From: Sinomonas atrocyanea
GTDB lineage: Bacteria; Actinomycetota; Actinomycetes; Actinomycetales; Micrococcaceae
DNA: 64,000 nt
Direction: 5' to 3'
Assembly (NCBI RefSeq): GCF_030812675.1
Contig: NZ_JAUSTE010000010.1
Location: forward strand, 62,001-126,000
Part shown: positions 1-7,787 of the stretch, piece by piece
How the letters are laid out: each line of letters opens with the position of its first letter
Numbering within the stretch: position 1 is the stretch's first letter
The notes under the pieces: model-generated
What the model was told of the DNA's origin: nothing
Databases searched by the model: none
Seen by the model: only the letters and a program-made list of their open reading frames with translations
Made by a program: the position numbers and the translations under genes

Positions 1-50
1 GCCAGGGAGCCGGCGGCTGCGTCCGTGATGCTGGGGTCGGTGAGCGTCAT
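1..50 (-). CDS. possible N-terminus of a gene running off the left edge
   Basis: Read on the minus strand, an ATG at 48-50 opens a frame that stays open to the window edge, giving about 16 residues beginning MTLTDPSITDAAAGSL. No convincing Shine-Dalgarno sequence precedes it. The product cannot be recognised from so few residues. It would be divergent from the EamA-type transporter that starts at 280. Only the open frame and the start codon support it. Confidence 0.3.
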   Translation of the reverse strand, partial: MTLTDPSITDAAAGSL

Positions 51-121
51 GTACTGACTGTCGCGGGCTACCTTTTGACCGCCTTAGCGCGATGCTGTGG
101 CGCTGCTGTGAGCCTCGGGGC

Positions 122-161
122 GACCTCGCGCTCCCGCGGGTGATCTCGCGCTCCCGCGGGG
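122..161. repeat. 20-bp tandem duplication in the first intergenic region
   Basis: Two near-identical 20-bp units (core CTCGCGCTCCCGCGGG) lie head to tail at 122-141 and 142-161, followed by a partial third (TGACCTCGG). They sit between the divergent partial gene at the left edge and the transporter start. No function is evident. The rest of 51-279 shows no further gene. Confidence 0.6.
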
Positions 162-279
162 TGACCTCGGCCGACCCGGGGCGGCGATGATTCGGCCCAG
201 CCCGAATCGTTCCGGATGTCCGGGCCCCCGCCTAGAGTGGCATCGTGATCCACTCCACCGCCCTCCAGGACCGGGTCCG

Positions 280-1188
280 ATGAGCCGCCGCGCCTGGGTC
301 CTCTTCGCGGCCATGAGCCTCATCTGGGGCGTGCCGTACCTGCTCATCCGCGACGCGGTGCACGAGGTGAGCCCCGCCGTCGTCGTGTTCTCGCGGACGG
401 CGATCGGCGCGGTCGTGCTCCTGCCGTTCGCCCGCCGGGGGATGCGCATCGTGTGGGAGCACCGCTGGCCCGTCCTCGCGTTCGCGCTGCTCGAGATGGT
501 CGGCCCGTGGTTCCTCCTCAGCGACGCCGAGCGGTTCCTCACCAGCTCGCTGGCCGGGCTCCTCATCGCCTTCGCACCGGTGCTCGCCCTCGTCGTCGCG
601 CGGCTGATCGGGCTCGAGAAGCGCATCGGACGGCTGCGGATCGCCGGCCTCGCCGTCGCGGTCGGGGGAGTGGCGGCCCTCGGCGGCGGCGGCATGGAGG
701 CCGCCGGACCGTGGCCCGTGGTCGAGATGATGCTCGTGGCGGTGGGCTACGCGATCGCGCCGCAGATCGCCGCCACGAAGCTGCGCGAGGTGCCGGCGCT
801 GCCCATGACGGCGGCGTGCCTGACCGTCGCTGCGGCCATCTCCTCGCCGTTCGCCCTCATGTCCTGGCCCGCCCAGGCGCCGTCGGCGCTCGCGACCGGC
901 TCGCTCGTGCTCCTGGGGCTGCTGTGCACCGCCCTGGCGTTCCTGCTCTTCTTCCGCCTCATCGCGGACGCCGGGCCGGCCCGGGCGACGGCGATCGCCT
1001 ACGTCAACCCGGTCGTGGCCCTCGCGCTCGGGGTCGCCCTCCACGGCGACCCGCTCACGCCGCTGATCGGCGCCGGCGCGGTGCTCGTCCTCGCGGGGAC
1101 CTTCATGGCCACGCGCCGCAGCGCCCACGAGGCCGAGCCCTCGCCGGCCGGCCCCGCGCAGGCGCCCTCCGCGCAGGCTTCGGGATGA
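280..1188 (+). CDS. EamA/DMT-superfamily transporter
   Basis: A 302-residue hydrophobic protein of the drug/metabolite transporter superfamily, about ten membrane helices in two EamA repeats. The first repeat opens with the typical SLIWGVPYLLIRDAV segment. The second ends with a G-A-x-L-V-L-A-G-type helix near residues 265-285. Such proteins are inner-membrane exporters of amino acids or other metabolites; the substrate is unknown. The ATG at 280 is preferred over an in-frame ATG at 187 because the extra 31 residues are proline/arginine-rich and precede the first membrane helix; CCAGGA at 265-270 is a weak ribosome site. The C-terminal 25 residues are Ala/Pro-rich and likely cytoplasmic. Confidence 0.88.
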   Translation: MSRRAWVLFAAMSLIWGVPYLLIRDAVHEVSPAVVVFSRTAIGAVVLLPFARRGMRIVWEHRWPVLAFALLEMVGPWFLLSDAERFLTSSLAGLLIAFAPVLALVVARLIGLEKRIGRLRIAGLAVAVGGVAALGGGGMEAAGPWPVVEMMLVAVGYAIAPQIAATKLREVPALPMTAACLTVAAAISSPFALMSWPAQAPSALATGSLVLLGLLCTALAFLLFFRLIADAGPARATAIAYVNPVVALALGVALHGDPLTPLIGAGAVLVLAGTFMATRRSAHEAEPSPAGPAQAPSAQASG

Positions 1189-1237
1189 CCGGGGCGCCGC
1201 GCGATGCTCGGCGCGCGCGGCTCCCTCGGCCCGGGGG

Positions 1238-2743
1238 CTACGCGGCGGGCAGGTAGACGGCGAACTCGGTCCGGCCGGGCCTCGAGGTGACGTCGATGGA
1301 GCCGCCGTGCGCCTTGACGATGGCGTCGACGATGGAGAGCCCGAGTCCCGTGGAGCCCTCGCCCGTGGAGGTGCGCGCCTTGTCGGCGCGGGTGAAGCGG
1401 GAGAAGACGGTGTCCCGCAGGTCGGCGGGGATGCCCGGGCCGTCGTCCGTCACGGTCAGCACGGCTTCGCCGGTCGCCGACCGGCCCGCCGCCGCGGTGA
1501 CCGTGGTCCCCGCCGGCGTGTGCTTGCGGGCATTGCTCAGCAGGTTCACGAGCACCTGGTGCAGCTTCGCACCGTCGGCCGTGATCTCGACCGGCTCCTC
1601 GGGCAGGTCGAGGCGCCACACATGGTCCGGTGCAATGACCTTCTGGTCCGTGACCGTCTCCACGAGCAGCTGGGTGAGGTCCACGGGCCCCCGCTTGAGC
1701 GGCTGGCCCTCGTCGAGCCGGGCCAGCGTCAGCAGGTCCTCCACAAGCCGGGACATCCGCAGCGACTGCGACTCGACCCGCCCGAGCGACTCCGCGCCCT
1801 GGTCGGTGAGCGGCTCGGTCAGGCGCAGCATGTCCGTGTAGCCGCGGATCGCCGTGAGCGGGGTGCGCAGCTCGTGCGAGGCGTCGGCGACGAACTGGCG
1901 CACCTTCATCTCCGAGGCCTGGCGCGCCTGGAGGGCACCGGAGACGTTGTCCAGCATCCGATTGAGCGCGTTCCCCACCTGGCCGACCTCGGTCCCGGGG
2001 TTGGCGGCCGACTCGGGAACCCGCACCGCGAGCGCCACCTCGCCGGCCTCGAGCGGCAGCTGCGCCACCTGTCCGGCCACGCGGGAGAGCTCGTCCAGGG
2101 GCTTCATGGTGCGACGGATGATCACCGTGCCGAGCAGCCCGACGAGCACGAGCCCCCCGAGGGACACGGTGACGGTGGTGAGCACGAGCGATCCGAGGGT
2201 CGCCTGCATCGACGTCAGCGGGAGGCCGGTCACGACGACGTCGCCGTTGGCGACCTGGACGGCGACCAGCCGGAACGACCCGGCGCTGAGGTGCCGGTCC
2301 ACGGCGCCGGTCGCGCCGCCCGGCCCGCCGGGCCCCTGGCTGCCGGCCGGGATCGAGGCGAGCGCATCGGCGTCGGACTGCGTGATCGAGACGATCTTGC
2401 CGTCGGCCGTGCGCAGCCCGCTCGTGACGAGGACCCCGTTGCTGATCCTCGCGCTGAGGGTGCCGGCGCCCTGGCCGGGCGCGTCCAGCGGGTCGCGGCG
2501 GAGGCCGCCCGAGGGGGTGCCGAATTCCACGGCGCGGTGGCTCGCCTGGGCCAGCTGCCCGTCGAGCTGCTGGGTGAGCACCCGGTCCATGGTCGCGTAC
2601 AGGAGGGTGCCTACCACGGTGCAGATGCCCACGAGCAGGAGCATCACCACGAGGACGAGCTTGGTCCGCAGGTGCCACGTGTCGGGGTGGAGCCAGCTGC
2701 GCCCCGAACGCGGTTCCGCGCCCGAGAGCTTGCTCATGGTCAT
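1238..2743 (-). CDS. sensor histidine kinase (HAMP, HisKA, HATPase)
   Basis: A 501-residue membrane sensor kinase. A first membrane helix lies at about 27-50, a roughly 130-residue extracytoplasmic loop follows, then a second helix near 185-210 and a HAMP linker. The H-box (DASHELRTPL) carries the phosphorylated histidine near residue 295. The ATP-binding domain has an N-box (NLLSNARKH), a G1 box (DDGPGIP) and a G2 box (GLGLSIV). All catalytic motifs are intact. The start overlaps the stop of the response regulator (ATGA at 2740-2743), so the two are co-translated. It belongs to the TrcS/PrrB-like actinobacterial group. Its signal is unknown; the divergent envelope gene at 3648 suggests envelope sensing (inference). 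Confidence 0.93.
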   Translation of the reverse strand: MTMSKLSGAEPRSGRSWLHPDTWHLRTKLVLVVMLLLVGICTVVGTLLYATMDRVLTQQLDGQLAQASHRAVEFGTPSGGLRRDPLDAPGQGAGTLSARISNGVLVTSGLRTADGKIVSITQSDADALASIPAGSQGPGGPGGATGAVDRHLSAGSFRLVAVQVANGDVVVTGLPLTSMQATLGSLVLTTVTVSLGGLVLVGLLGTVIIRRTMKPLDELSRVAGQVAQLPLEAGEVALAVRVPESAANPGTEVGQVGNALNRMLDNVSGALQARQASEMKVRQFVADASHELRTPLTAIRGYTDMLRLTEPLTDQGAESLGRVESQSLRMSRLVEDLLTLARLDEGQPLKRGPVDLTQLLVETVTDQKVIAPDHVWRLDLPEEPVEITADGAKLHQVLVNLLSNARKHTPAGTTVTAAAGRSATGEAVLTVTDDGPGIPADLRDTVFSRFTRADKARTSTGEGSTGLGLSIVDAIVKAHGGSIDVTSRPGRTEFAVYLPAA

Positions 2744-3480
2744 GCCTCTGCTGGCTTGATGACGTACCCGGCGCCGCGGACCGTGTGGATCATGGGGGCG
2801 CGGTCCACGTCGATCTTCTTGCGCAGGTAGGAGATGTAGAGCTCCACGATGTTGGCCTGGCCGCCGAAGTCGTACTGCCACACGCGGTCGAGGATCTGGG
2901 CCTTGCTGACCACGCGCTTGGGGTTCTCCATGAGGTAGCGCAGGAGCTCGAACTGCGTGGCGGTGAGCTGGATGTCGTCGCCCCCACGGGTCACCTCGCG
3001 GGTGTCCGTGTTGAGCACGAGGTCGCCGACCACGAGCTCGGCGTCGTCCTGGGCGGCCACGCCGGAGCGTTGGACGAGCCGGTGCAGGCGCAGCATGACC
3101 TCCTCCATGCTGAACGGCTTCGTGACGTAGTCGTCGCCGCCGGCCGCGAGGCCCGTGATGCGGTCCTCGACCGCGTCCTTGGCGGTGAGGAACAGCGCGG
3201 GCACCTCGGGCATGAACTGGCGGATGCGCGTGAGCGCCTCGACGCCGTCGAAGCCGGGCATCATGACGTCGAGCACGAGGACGTCCGGCCGGAACTCCCT
3301 GGCTGCCTTGACTGCGGAAGGCCCGTCCGAGGCCACCTGCACGCTCCAGCCCGCCATGCGCAGGCCCATGCTCATGAGCTCGGACAGGCTCGGCTCGTCG
3401 TCCACCACGAGGGCGCGGATGGGTGTGCCGTCGGGGTGCGTCAGCGCCGGCAGGTTGTTGGTGGAGAAGGGGCTTGCCAT
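2740..3480 (-). CDS. OmpR-family response regulator
   Basis: A 246-residue regulator. The N-terminal receiver (about 20-140) has the acidic pair in VVDDEPS, the phospho-acceptor Asp in VLDVMMPGFDG and the conserved Lys in YVTKPFS. The C-terminal winged helix (about 150-243) ends in the typical VRGAGYVIK wing. I chose the ATG at 3480 because AGGGAGG lies just upstream; an upstream extension to 3543 would add 21 unconserved residues. It is followed, with a 4-bp overlap, by its histidine kinase. It closely resembles TrcR-type actinobacterial regulators. Phased CTGTG/CACAG repeats in the divergent promoter region may be its binding sites. Confidence 0.93.
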   Translation of the reverse strand: MASPFSTNNLPALTHPDGTPIRALVVDDEPSLSELMSMGLRMAGWSVQVASDGPSAVKAAREFRPDVLVLDVMMPGFDGVEALTRIRQFMPEVPALFLTAKDAVEDRITGLAAGGDDYVTKPFSMEEVMLRLHRLVQRSGVAAQDDAELVVGDLVLNTDTREVTRGGDDIQLTATQFELLRYLMENPKRVVSKAQILDRVWQYDFGGQANIVELYISYLRKKIDVDRAPMIHTVRGAGYVIKPAEA

Positions 3481-3524
3481 GGTTCCAGCCTCCCTGTGAC
3501 GGATTGTCCGAGCCTGAGCGCGGG

Positions 3525-3597
3525 CTGTGAACGCCCTGTGCACGCAAGCCTAGCCCGGTCACAGTAGCCGCAGGCGGCCGGCACAGCCCGGACACAG
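3525..3597. promoter_or_regulatory. candidate response-regulator binding array (11-bp phased CTGTG / CACAG)
   Basis: Between the divergent regulator and the gene at 3648, CTGTG occurs at 3525 and 3536 (11 bp apart). Its complement CACAG occurs at 3582 and 3593 (11 bp apart), with another CACAG at 3560 (22 bp away). OmpR-type regulators bind direct repeats spaced about one helical turn. This pair of inverted, phased arrays flanking the divergent promoters therefore looks like autoregulation plus control of the gene at 3648. Spacings are read directly; binding is inferred. Confidence 0.5.
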
Positions 3598-3647
3598 CAT
3601 CCGCGCCAACCCTGATACCAGAACGCCGCACCCTCGAGGAGGACACC

Positions 3648-4610
3648 ATGGCCCAGAACGATTCACCCCGCCCGGACGAGCACCGCCCCGCCGAGCCGAC
3701 CGTCCCGCAGGAGACGGTCGCCTCGCCGTACGGCGAGCACGGCGGGCATCCCGAGCACGACGGCGTGTCCCGTCCGGGTGCCGGGCCCTCCGCCGGCTGG
3801 GGCGCGCCCCAGGAGCAGACCCAGCAGTATCCCGGATGGGGCGCCCCGCAGACCGACCCGGCCCAGCCGACCGAGCAGACCCACCAGTACCCGGGCTGGG
3901 TCGCCCCGCCCGAGCAGCTCTACGCCCAGCCCGCTCCGGGATGGGGCGCGGCTGGGGGCAAGGGGCCGCACGCCCCTGCCGCGCGGTGGCGCGGCCTCAC
4001 CTCGACCCAGAAGGGCGTCGCCGCGGCGGCGGCAGCAGTCGTGATCGCCGGAGGAGCCGGCGCGGCCGTGTGGGCGGCGAACTCCTCCAACGCGTCCACG
4101 GACAGCAGCGCCGCGAACGGCTTCGGCGGCGCGGCCGGGCAGGGCGGGTTCGGCCCCCAGGGCGGCACCGGCGCGCAGGGCGGAACCGGCCAGCAGGGCG
4201 GAAGCGCGGCCCAGGGCGGCACGCGCGGATTCGGCGGCGCCGGCGGGGTCGGCATCGGGATGCTCGGCCAGATGCTGCACGGCGAGTTCGTCGTGGTCCA
4301 GGGCAGCACGAACGTCACGATGGTCGAGCAGGCCGGCACGGTGACGGCCGCCTCCGGGCAGTCGGTGACGGTCAAGAGCAGCGACGGCTTCCAGCAGACC
4401 TACGCGCTCTCGTCCTCGACCCAGATCGCCGCGCGCGGGATGCGGGGACGGGGTGCCTCCGGCAGCGGGGCCTCGGGCACCGAGACCCTCGCCGAGGGCG
4501 AGACGGTGAGCGTCATGGCCCTCAAGGACGGCCTCGCGGCCCAGACCGTCATGATCCTCGGCACCGGCACCGGCACCGGAACCGGGACGGGTTCCGGCAC
4601 CTCGAGCTGA
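3648..4610 (+). CDS. membrane-anchored DUF5666-like protein
   Basis: A 320-residue protein in three parts. A Pro/Gln-rich N-terminus (about 1-115) has repeated WGAP-Q motifs. One membrane helix lies at about 125-145. An exported Gly/Gln-rich stretch of GGTGAQGGTGQQGG type leads into a beta-rich domain (about 210-300; residues such as GTVTAASGQSVTVKSSDG) resembling DUF5666. The tail is a Gly-Thr repeat. Start: ATG with GAGGAGG 6-12 nt upstream. It is divergent from the two-component genes and shares a regulatory region with them, so it is a likely target. DUF5666-like proteins are often found next to actinobacterial two-component systems; their biochemical role is not established. Confidence 0.8.
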   Translation: MAQNDSPRPDEHRPAEPTVPQETVASPYGEHGGHPEHDGVSRPGAGPSAGWGAPQEQTQQYPGWGAPQTDPAQPTEQTHQYPGWVAPPEQLYAQPAPGWGAAGGKGPHAPAARWRGLTSTQKGVAAAAAAVVIAGGAGAAVWAANSSNASTDSSAANGFGGAAGQGGFGPQGGTGAQGGTGQQGGSAAQGGTRGFGGAGGVGIGMLGQMLHGEFVVVQGSTNVTMVEQAGTVTAASGQSVTVKSSDGFQQTYALSSSTQIAARGMRGRGASGSGASGTETLAEGETVSVMALKDGLAAQTVMILGTGTGTGTGTGSGTSS

Positions 4611-4630
4611 AGCGGCCCTCCCTGGGACAC

Positions 4631-4678
4631 CACAACGGCGCCGCCGGCCTCGAACGTGAGGCGGGCGGCGCCGTCGTG
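4631..4678. terminator. bidirectional terminator hairpin, GCACGACGG-arm family
   Basis: A 15-bp stem with one mismatch: the left arm at 4631-4645 pairs with GGCGGCGCCGTCGTG at 4664-4678. It lies between the convergent genes ending at 4610 (+) and 4718 (-). The outer arm belongs to the GCACGACGG/CCGTCGTGC family seen at several other terminators in the window. Confidence 0.7.
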
Positions 4679-4717
4679 CGCAGCGGGGACGGCGTGAGCC
4701 GTGCCCGGCGGCTGCCC

Positions 4718-5524
4718 TCAGTACCAGTTGTGGGCGAGGTGGAACGCGAGCGCGTTCGCGGGCGAGCCGTAGCTCTTCTTGATGTAGTCAAGGCCCCAGT
4801 CGATCTGGGTCTTGTAGTTCGTCTGCCAGTCCGCGCCCACGGACGCCATCTTGCTGCCCGGGAGCGACTGCACGATCCCGTAGGCACCCGAGCTGGCGTT
4901 GGTGGCCGTGGTCGACCAGCCGGACTCCTTGTTCCACAGCGTGACCAGGGCGCTCATCTGGTCCTGCCCCCAGCCGAACGCCGAGAGCCGGCTCGCGGCG
5001 TAGGCCTGGGCTGCCGCCGGGTCGTTGACCGGCTGTGCCGCCGCGGCGGCCTTGGCTGCGGCTGCGGCGGCCTGGTCGGCTGCTGCCTTGTCCGCCGCCG
5101 CCTTGTCGGCTGCGGCCTTGTCCGCGGCACTCTTGTCGGCTGCGGCCTTGTCCGCGGCAGCCTTGGCAGCGGCGGCCTTGTCGGCTGCCGCCTTGTCGGC
5201 TGCGGCCTTGTCCGCAGTGGCGCGCGCATCGCTGCTCGCCTGGGCGAGCGCGCCCGGCTGGCTCGGGCTCGGGGTCTGCGCGGCGGCGGACGCCGAGGGG
5301 GCCGTCACCGAGGCGGTGCGGGCGAGGTCTGCCGAGTTCGCGGTGGCCGCCGCGCCTCCGCCGGCAACGGCAAGGAGGCCGAGGGACAGGGCGACGACGG
5401 CGCTCCGGTTGCCGAAGCGGTCAGTTCCCTTCTTCGCGGCACGGGCCAGGGCGGAACGGTTCGGGGCGACGGCTCGACGTCGGCCATGAGGGCGCGCGGA
5501 AGCGCGGTCAGGGGTCTTGCTCAC
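4718..5524 (-). CDS. secreted lytic-transglycosylase-like protein with Ala-Asp-Lys repeat linker
   Basis: A 268-residue exported protein. After a basic N-terminus, a hydrophobic segment (about 42-60, VVALSLGLLAVAGGGAAATA) acts as signal peptide or anchor. Residues about 100-165 are a low-complexity linker of tandem A-A-D-K-A pentapeptides, encoded by a 15-bp minisatellite. The C-terminal domain (about 170-268) resembles transglycosylase SLT domains, with a candidate catalytic Glu in WNKESGW and an ASSGAYGIVQ segment. It probably cleaves peptidoglycan, as in Rpf/resuscitation-type actinobacterial proteins. GTG start, with GAGAGG about 12 nt upstream. The leader carries a c-di-AMP riboswitch, as is typical for actinobacterial cell-wall hydrolases. 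Confidence 0.85.
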   Translation of the reverse strand: MSKTPDRASARPHGRRRAVAPNRSALARAAKKGTDRFGNRSAVVALSLGLLAVAGGGAAATANSADLARTASVTAPSASAAAQTPSPSQPGALAQASSDARATADKAAADKAAADKAAAAKAAADKAAADKSAADKAAADKAAADKAAADQAAAAAAKAAAAAQPVNDPAAAQAYAASRLSAFGWGQDQMSALVTLWNKESGWSTTATNASSGAYGIVQSLPGSKMASVGADWQTNYKTQIDWGLDYIKKSYGSPANALAFHLAHNWY

Positions 5525-5545
5525 AAGCGTAAGGGCCTCTCGTTT

Positions 5546-5745
5546 GCGCCTGCGAAGTTAGCTGTCGGGTTCGGATGAGAGTCATCCGGCCCGGCCAGTG
5601 GCACGGGCTTCACCCCGAGGCCGCCATGAATGCGCGTAGCACTGGGCGCGGCCGCTGAGTGGGTCCTCCGTCTCTGCCTCCTACGTCCCCCCAGGCCGTC
5701 GGCAGAGCTCGGCGGACAGGGCCTGAGGGATGCCAGCCGTGGGGC
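5546..5745 (-). promoter_or_regulatory. c-di-AMP riboswitch (ydaO-yuaA type)
   Basis: Read on the minus strand, the leader of the transglycosylase-like gene contains the hallmark elements of the ydaO/yuaA riboswitch in order. These are a GGAGGACCCA segment, GGGGTGAAGCC, a GGGCCGGA stem, and the highly conserved 3' block AACCCGACAGCTAAC followed by TTCGCAGGCG (5546-5571). In this class c-di-AMP binding generally lowers expression of downstream wall-hydrolase genes. The 5' boundary is approximate; the 3' block ends about 21 nt before the GTG start codon. Confidence 0.92.
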
Positions 5746-5782
5746 GGGCACCAAACCACTGTAGGGGAACGGACCCCTGATT

Positions 5783-5799
5783 GTCACATTTGGGTAACA
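5783..5799. promoter_or_regulatory. possible MtrA-type direct repeat
   Basis: GTCACA at 5783 and GTAACA at 5794 form an 11-bp-phased direct repeat just upstream of the riboswitch leader. The essential actinobacterial regulator MtrA binds GTnAC-type direct repeats at wall-hydrolase promoters. The match and location suggest MtrA control, but the motif is short and this is inference. Confidence 0.35.
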
Positions 5800-6367
5800 G
5801 CAGATTGGTCGGCCGCCGGACCGGGCAAAACCGGCGCGCCCGCGTGCGGTGTAGACCATGTGGTCTGGCCATGTCCAGCCGCGCGACGCTCCGGGCGGCC
5901 CGCGTGTCGAGTCACGTCCACGCTGTGAGATCGACCGCGCGCGGCGCCACCCGTCCCGAAAGGCCCGAAAGGCCGAATATTGTTCGACAAAGAGCCGGCC
6001 GCTTCTCGAAACTGTGAAAATATCTGTTCACATTCTCGGATCGCCGAATCGTGATTCCTGTCACAACCAGCACTGTCTGTCTCGCATGGTGAGACGAACC
6101 CGACAATGTTACTTGCCTGTAGCCATTGTTACGGGACACACTCTCACTGTGAACAAAGACTCAGCAGCACCTGCAGCCGCAGACCGCCGCCTCGCCGGGA
6201 CACCCTCCGGCCGAACCGCATGCTGCTGTCGAATGCCGAGCTAACTGCACCACCCCAGCACTCAGCCCCAGTCTTTTCGCCGCCCAGCGTCGGGCATCCA
6301 CCGCCAGGCGGGCGCATCTGCTCCGCATTCGAAGCCTTCACGGCTAGCAGTCTCACGAGGTTCATCC
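5800..6367. other. long non-coding upstream region, locally AT-richer
   Basis: No convincing gene lies between the riboswitch leader and the regulator at 6368. The stretch 5970-6160 is clearly lower in GC than its surroundings. It contains an inverted repeat TGTGAA-N8-TTCACA (6013-6032), a dyad GAATCGTGATTC (6046-6057) and two GTTAC motifs (6108, 6128). This looks like a complex promoter/5' leader for the downstream regulator. Confidence 0.5.
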
Positions 6368-7195
6368 ATGTCTGTTGCATCCGGCTACGTCCACATCTCT
6401 GTCCGCAACGCCCAGAAGGCCCAGAAGCCGGGCCACCGCCAGCCCTTCAGTGCCCACTTCGGCGGTGCCGAGGCGTACCAGCACGGCGCCGCCGCCGCGG
6501 CCCGTACCCCGTCCCTGGGCGCCGTCCAGGACGCCGCGCCCATGACGGCCCCGACCCCGGTCATCCAGCCGGGCGCCGAGCCGGTCCGCGCGGTTGCGGC
6601 GGACAACGTCGCCCACGGCTTCGTGCTCTACGTGGGCCTCTCCGAGCAGCAGGCCGCCGCCGCCGGGACCTCGATCGCGCGCATCGCCCAGGAGATCCGG
6701 GCCTACGCCCAGTCGCTGGTCGAGGGCGTCGAGAGCTACGCCGCGGTGGCCGTGGCGCCCGCGAGCGCGCCGGGCTCCCCGCTCGACGTCGTGCGTTCGA
6801 CCTTTGGTGACCCGACCGTGTCCGTCCGGCAGCCGCGCCCGGAGCCGCGCCCCGCGGTGTCAGATTCCCGCCCCGCCGGTGTGCTCATCGACCTCGCCCG
6901 CCGCGAGGTGCACCTCGACGGCGAGACGCTCAACCTCACGTTCAAGGAGTTCGAGCTCCTGAACTACCTCGTCGAGAACGGCACGCGCACCGTGAGCCGG
7001 GACGAGCTCCTCGAGAGCCTGTGGAAGAACGCCGAGGAGGTGCCCAACGAGCGCACCATCGACGTCCACATCCGCCGCCTGCGCTCCAAGCTCGGCAGGC
7101 TCGCGAACACCGTCCGCACGGTGCGGGGCCAGGGCTACCGCTTCTACGAGCACCCCGAGGTCATCGTCTGGGCCGCGCCCGAGTACTCGATCTGA
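6368..7195 (+). CDS. winged-helix transcriptional regulator lacking a receiver domain
   Basis: A 275-residue protein. The last 100 residues (about 170-268) form an OmpR/PhoB-type winged helix: a TFKEFELLNYLVENGTRTV helix pair, the recognition-helix region ERTIDVHIRRLRSKLG, and the wing TVRGQGYRFYEHPE. The N-terminal 165 residues are Ala/Pro-rich with a short alpha/beta patch (HGFVLYVGLSEQQAAAAGTS, 75-95) and no receiver: there is no acidic pair, phospho-Asp or Lys motif. It therefore cannot be a classical phospho-regulator. ATG with a weak ACGAGG upstream; a long AT-richer leader precedes it. Related receiver-less regulators occur in Arthrobacter-type genomes; targets are unknown. Confidence 0.85.
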   Translation: MSVASGYVHISVRNAQKAQKPGHRQPFSAHFGGAEAYQHGAAAAARTPSLGAVQDAAPMTAPTPVIQPGAEPVRAVAADNVAHGFVLYVGLSEQQAAAAGTSIARIAQEIRAYAQSLVEGVESYAAVAVAPASAPGSPLDVVRSTFGDPTVSVRQPRPEPRPAVSDSRPAGVLIDLARREVHLDGETLNLTFKEFELLNYLVENGTRTVSRDELLESLWKNAEEVPNERTIDVHIRRLRSKLGRLANTVRTVRGQGYRFYEHPEVIVWAAPEYSI

Positions 7196-7250
7196 CGGTG
7201 CGCCTCTCCGGCCGCGGCCGGGCCCTGCTGCCCGGCCGTAGGCTGGTGGC

Positions 7251-7787
7251 GTGAGCAAGCACCACCTCAAGCGCCTCATCGTCCTCCGCCACGCGAAGGC
7301 TGCGTGGCCCGAAGGGGTCCCGGACGCCGAGCGGCCGCTCGCCGAGCGCGGGCATGCGGACGCGCCCGAGGCAGGCAAATGGCTTGTCAAGCATCACGTC
7401 ATCCCCGACTTCATCCTCTGCTCCACGGCACTGCGCACCCGCCAGACCACCACCTGGGTCTGCGAGGAGCTCGGGGACCGGGCGCCCACGCCGAAGCTCG
7501 AGTCCGGCCTCTATGCGGCGAGCGCCGCGCGCATGCTCGCCGTGGTCAACCACGTCCCGGAGACGGTCCGGTCCCTGCTGATCGTCTCCCACATGCCCGG
7601 CGTGCAGGACCTCGCGCTGCGGCTCGCTTCGCGCGACTCCGACCAGGACGCCTACATGGACGCCGCGAGCCACTTCCCGACCACCGGTCTTGCCGTCTTC
7701 GAGACCGAGACGCCCTGGGCCGAGCTCGACGGCCAGGACGCCCGGCTGGTCAGCTTCGCCGTGCCGCGTTCGAAGAAGAGGGGCTGA
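7251..7787 (+). CDS. SixA-like histidine phosphatase
   Basis: A 178-residue histidine-phosphatase-superfamily protein. The catalytic RHxK motif is near the N-terminus (VLRHAKAAWP), with the second Arg in STALRTRQTT and the distal His in IVSHMPGVQD. Size and motifs fit SixA-type phosphohistidine phosphatases, which are short cytoplasmic members of the family; the substrate here is unknown. GTG start at 7251, preceded by TAGGCT and only 6 nt, suggesting a leaderless transcript. Its 3' end overlaps the convergent membrane-protein gene by 38 bp. Confidence 0.88.
   Translation: MSKHHLKRLIVLRHAKAAWPEGVPDAERPLAERGHADAPEAGKWLVKHHVIPDFILCSTALRTRQTTTWVCEELGDRAPTPKLESGLYAASAARMLAVVNHVPETVRSLLIVSHMPGVQDLALRLASRDSDQDAYMDAASHFPTTGLAVFETETPWAELDGQDARLVSFAVPRSKKRG

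Noticed and set aside
1238-3649. An 803-residue fusion of response regulator and kinase
   Set aside because: The kinase and regulator are in different frames and overlap by ATGA. The upstream part of the long frame is an out-of-frame reading of the regulator gene.
5858-6244. A 128-residue frame in the long leader region
   Set aside because: Codon use lacks the G/C third-position bias of real genes here, no ribosome site is seen, and the region is rich in regulatory dyads.
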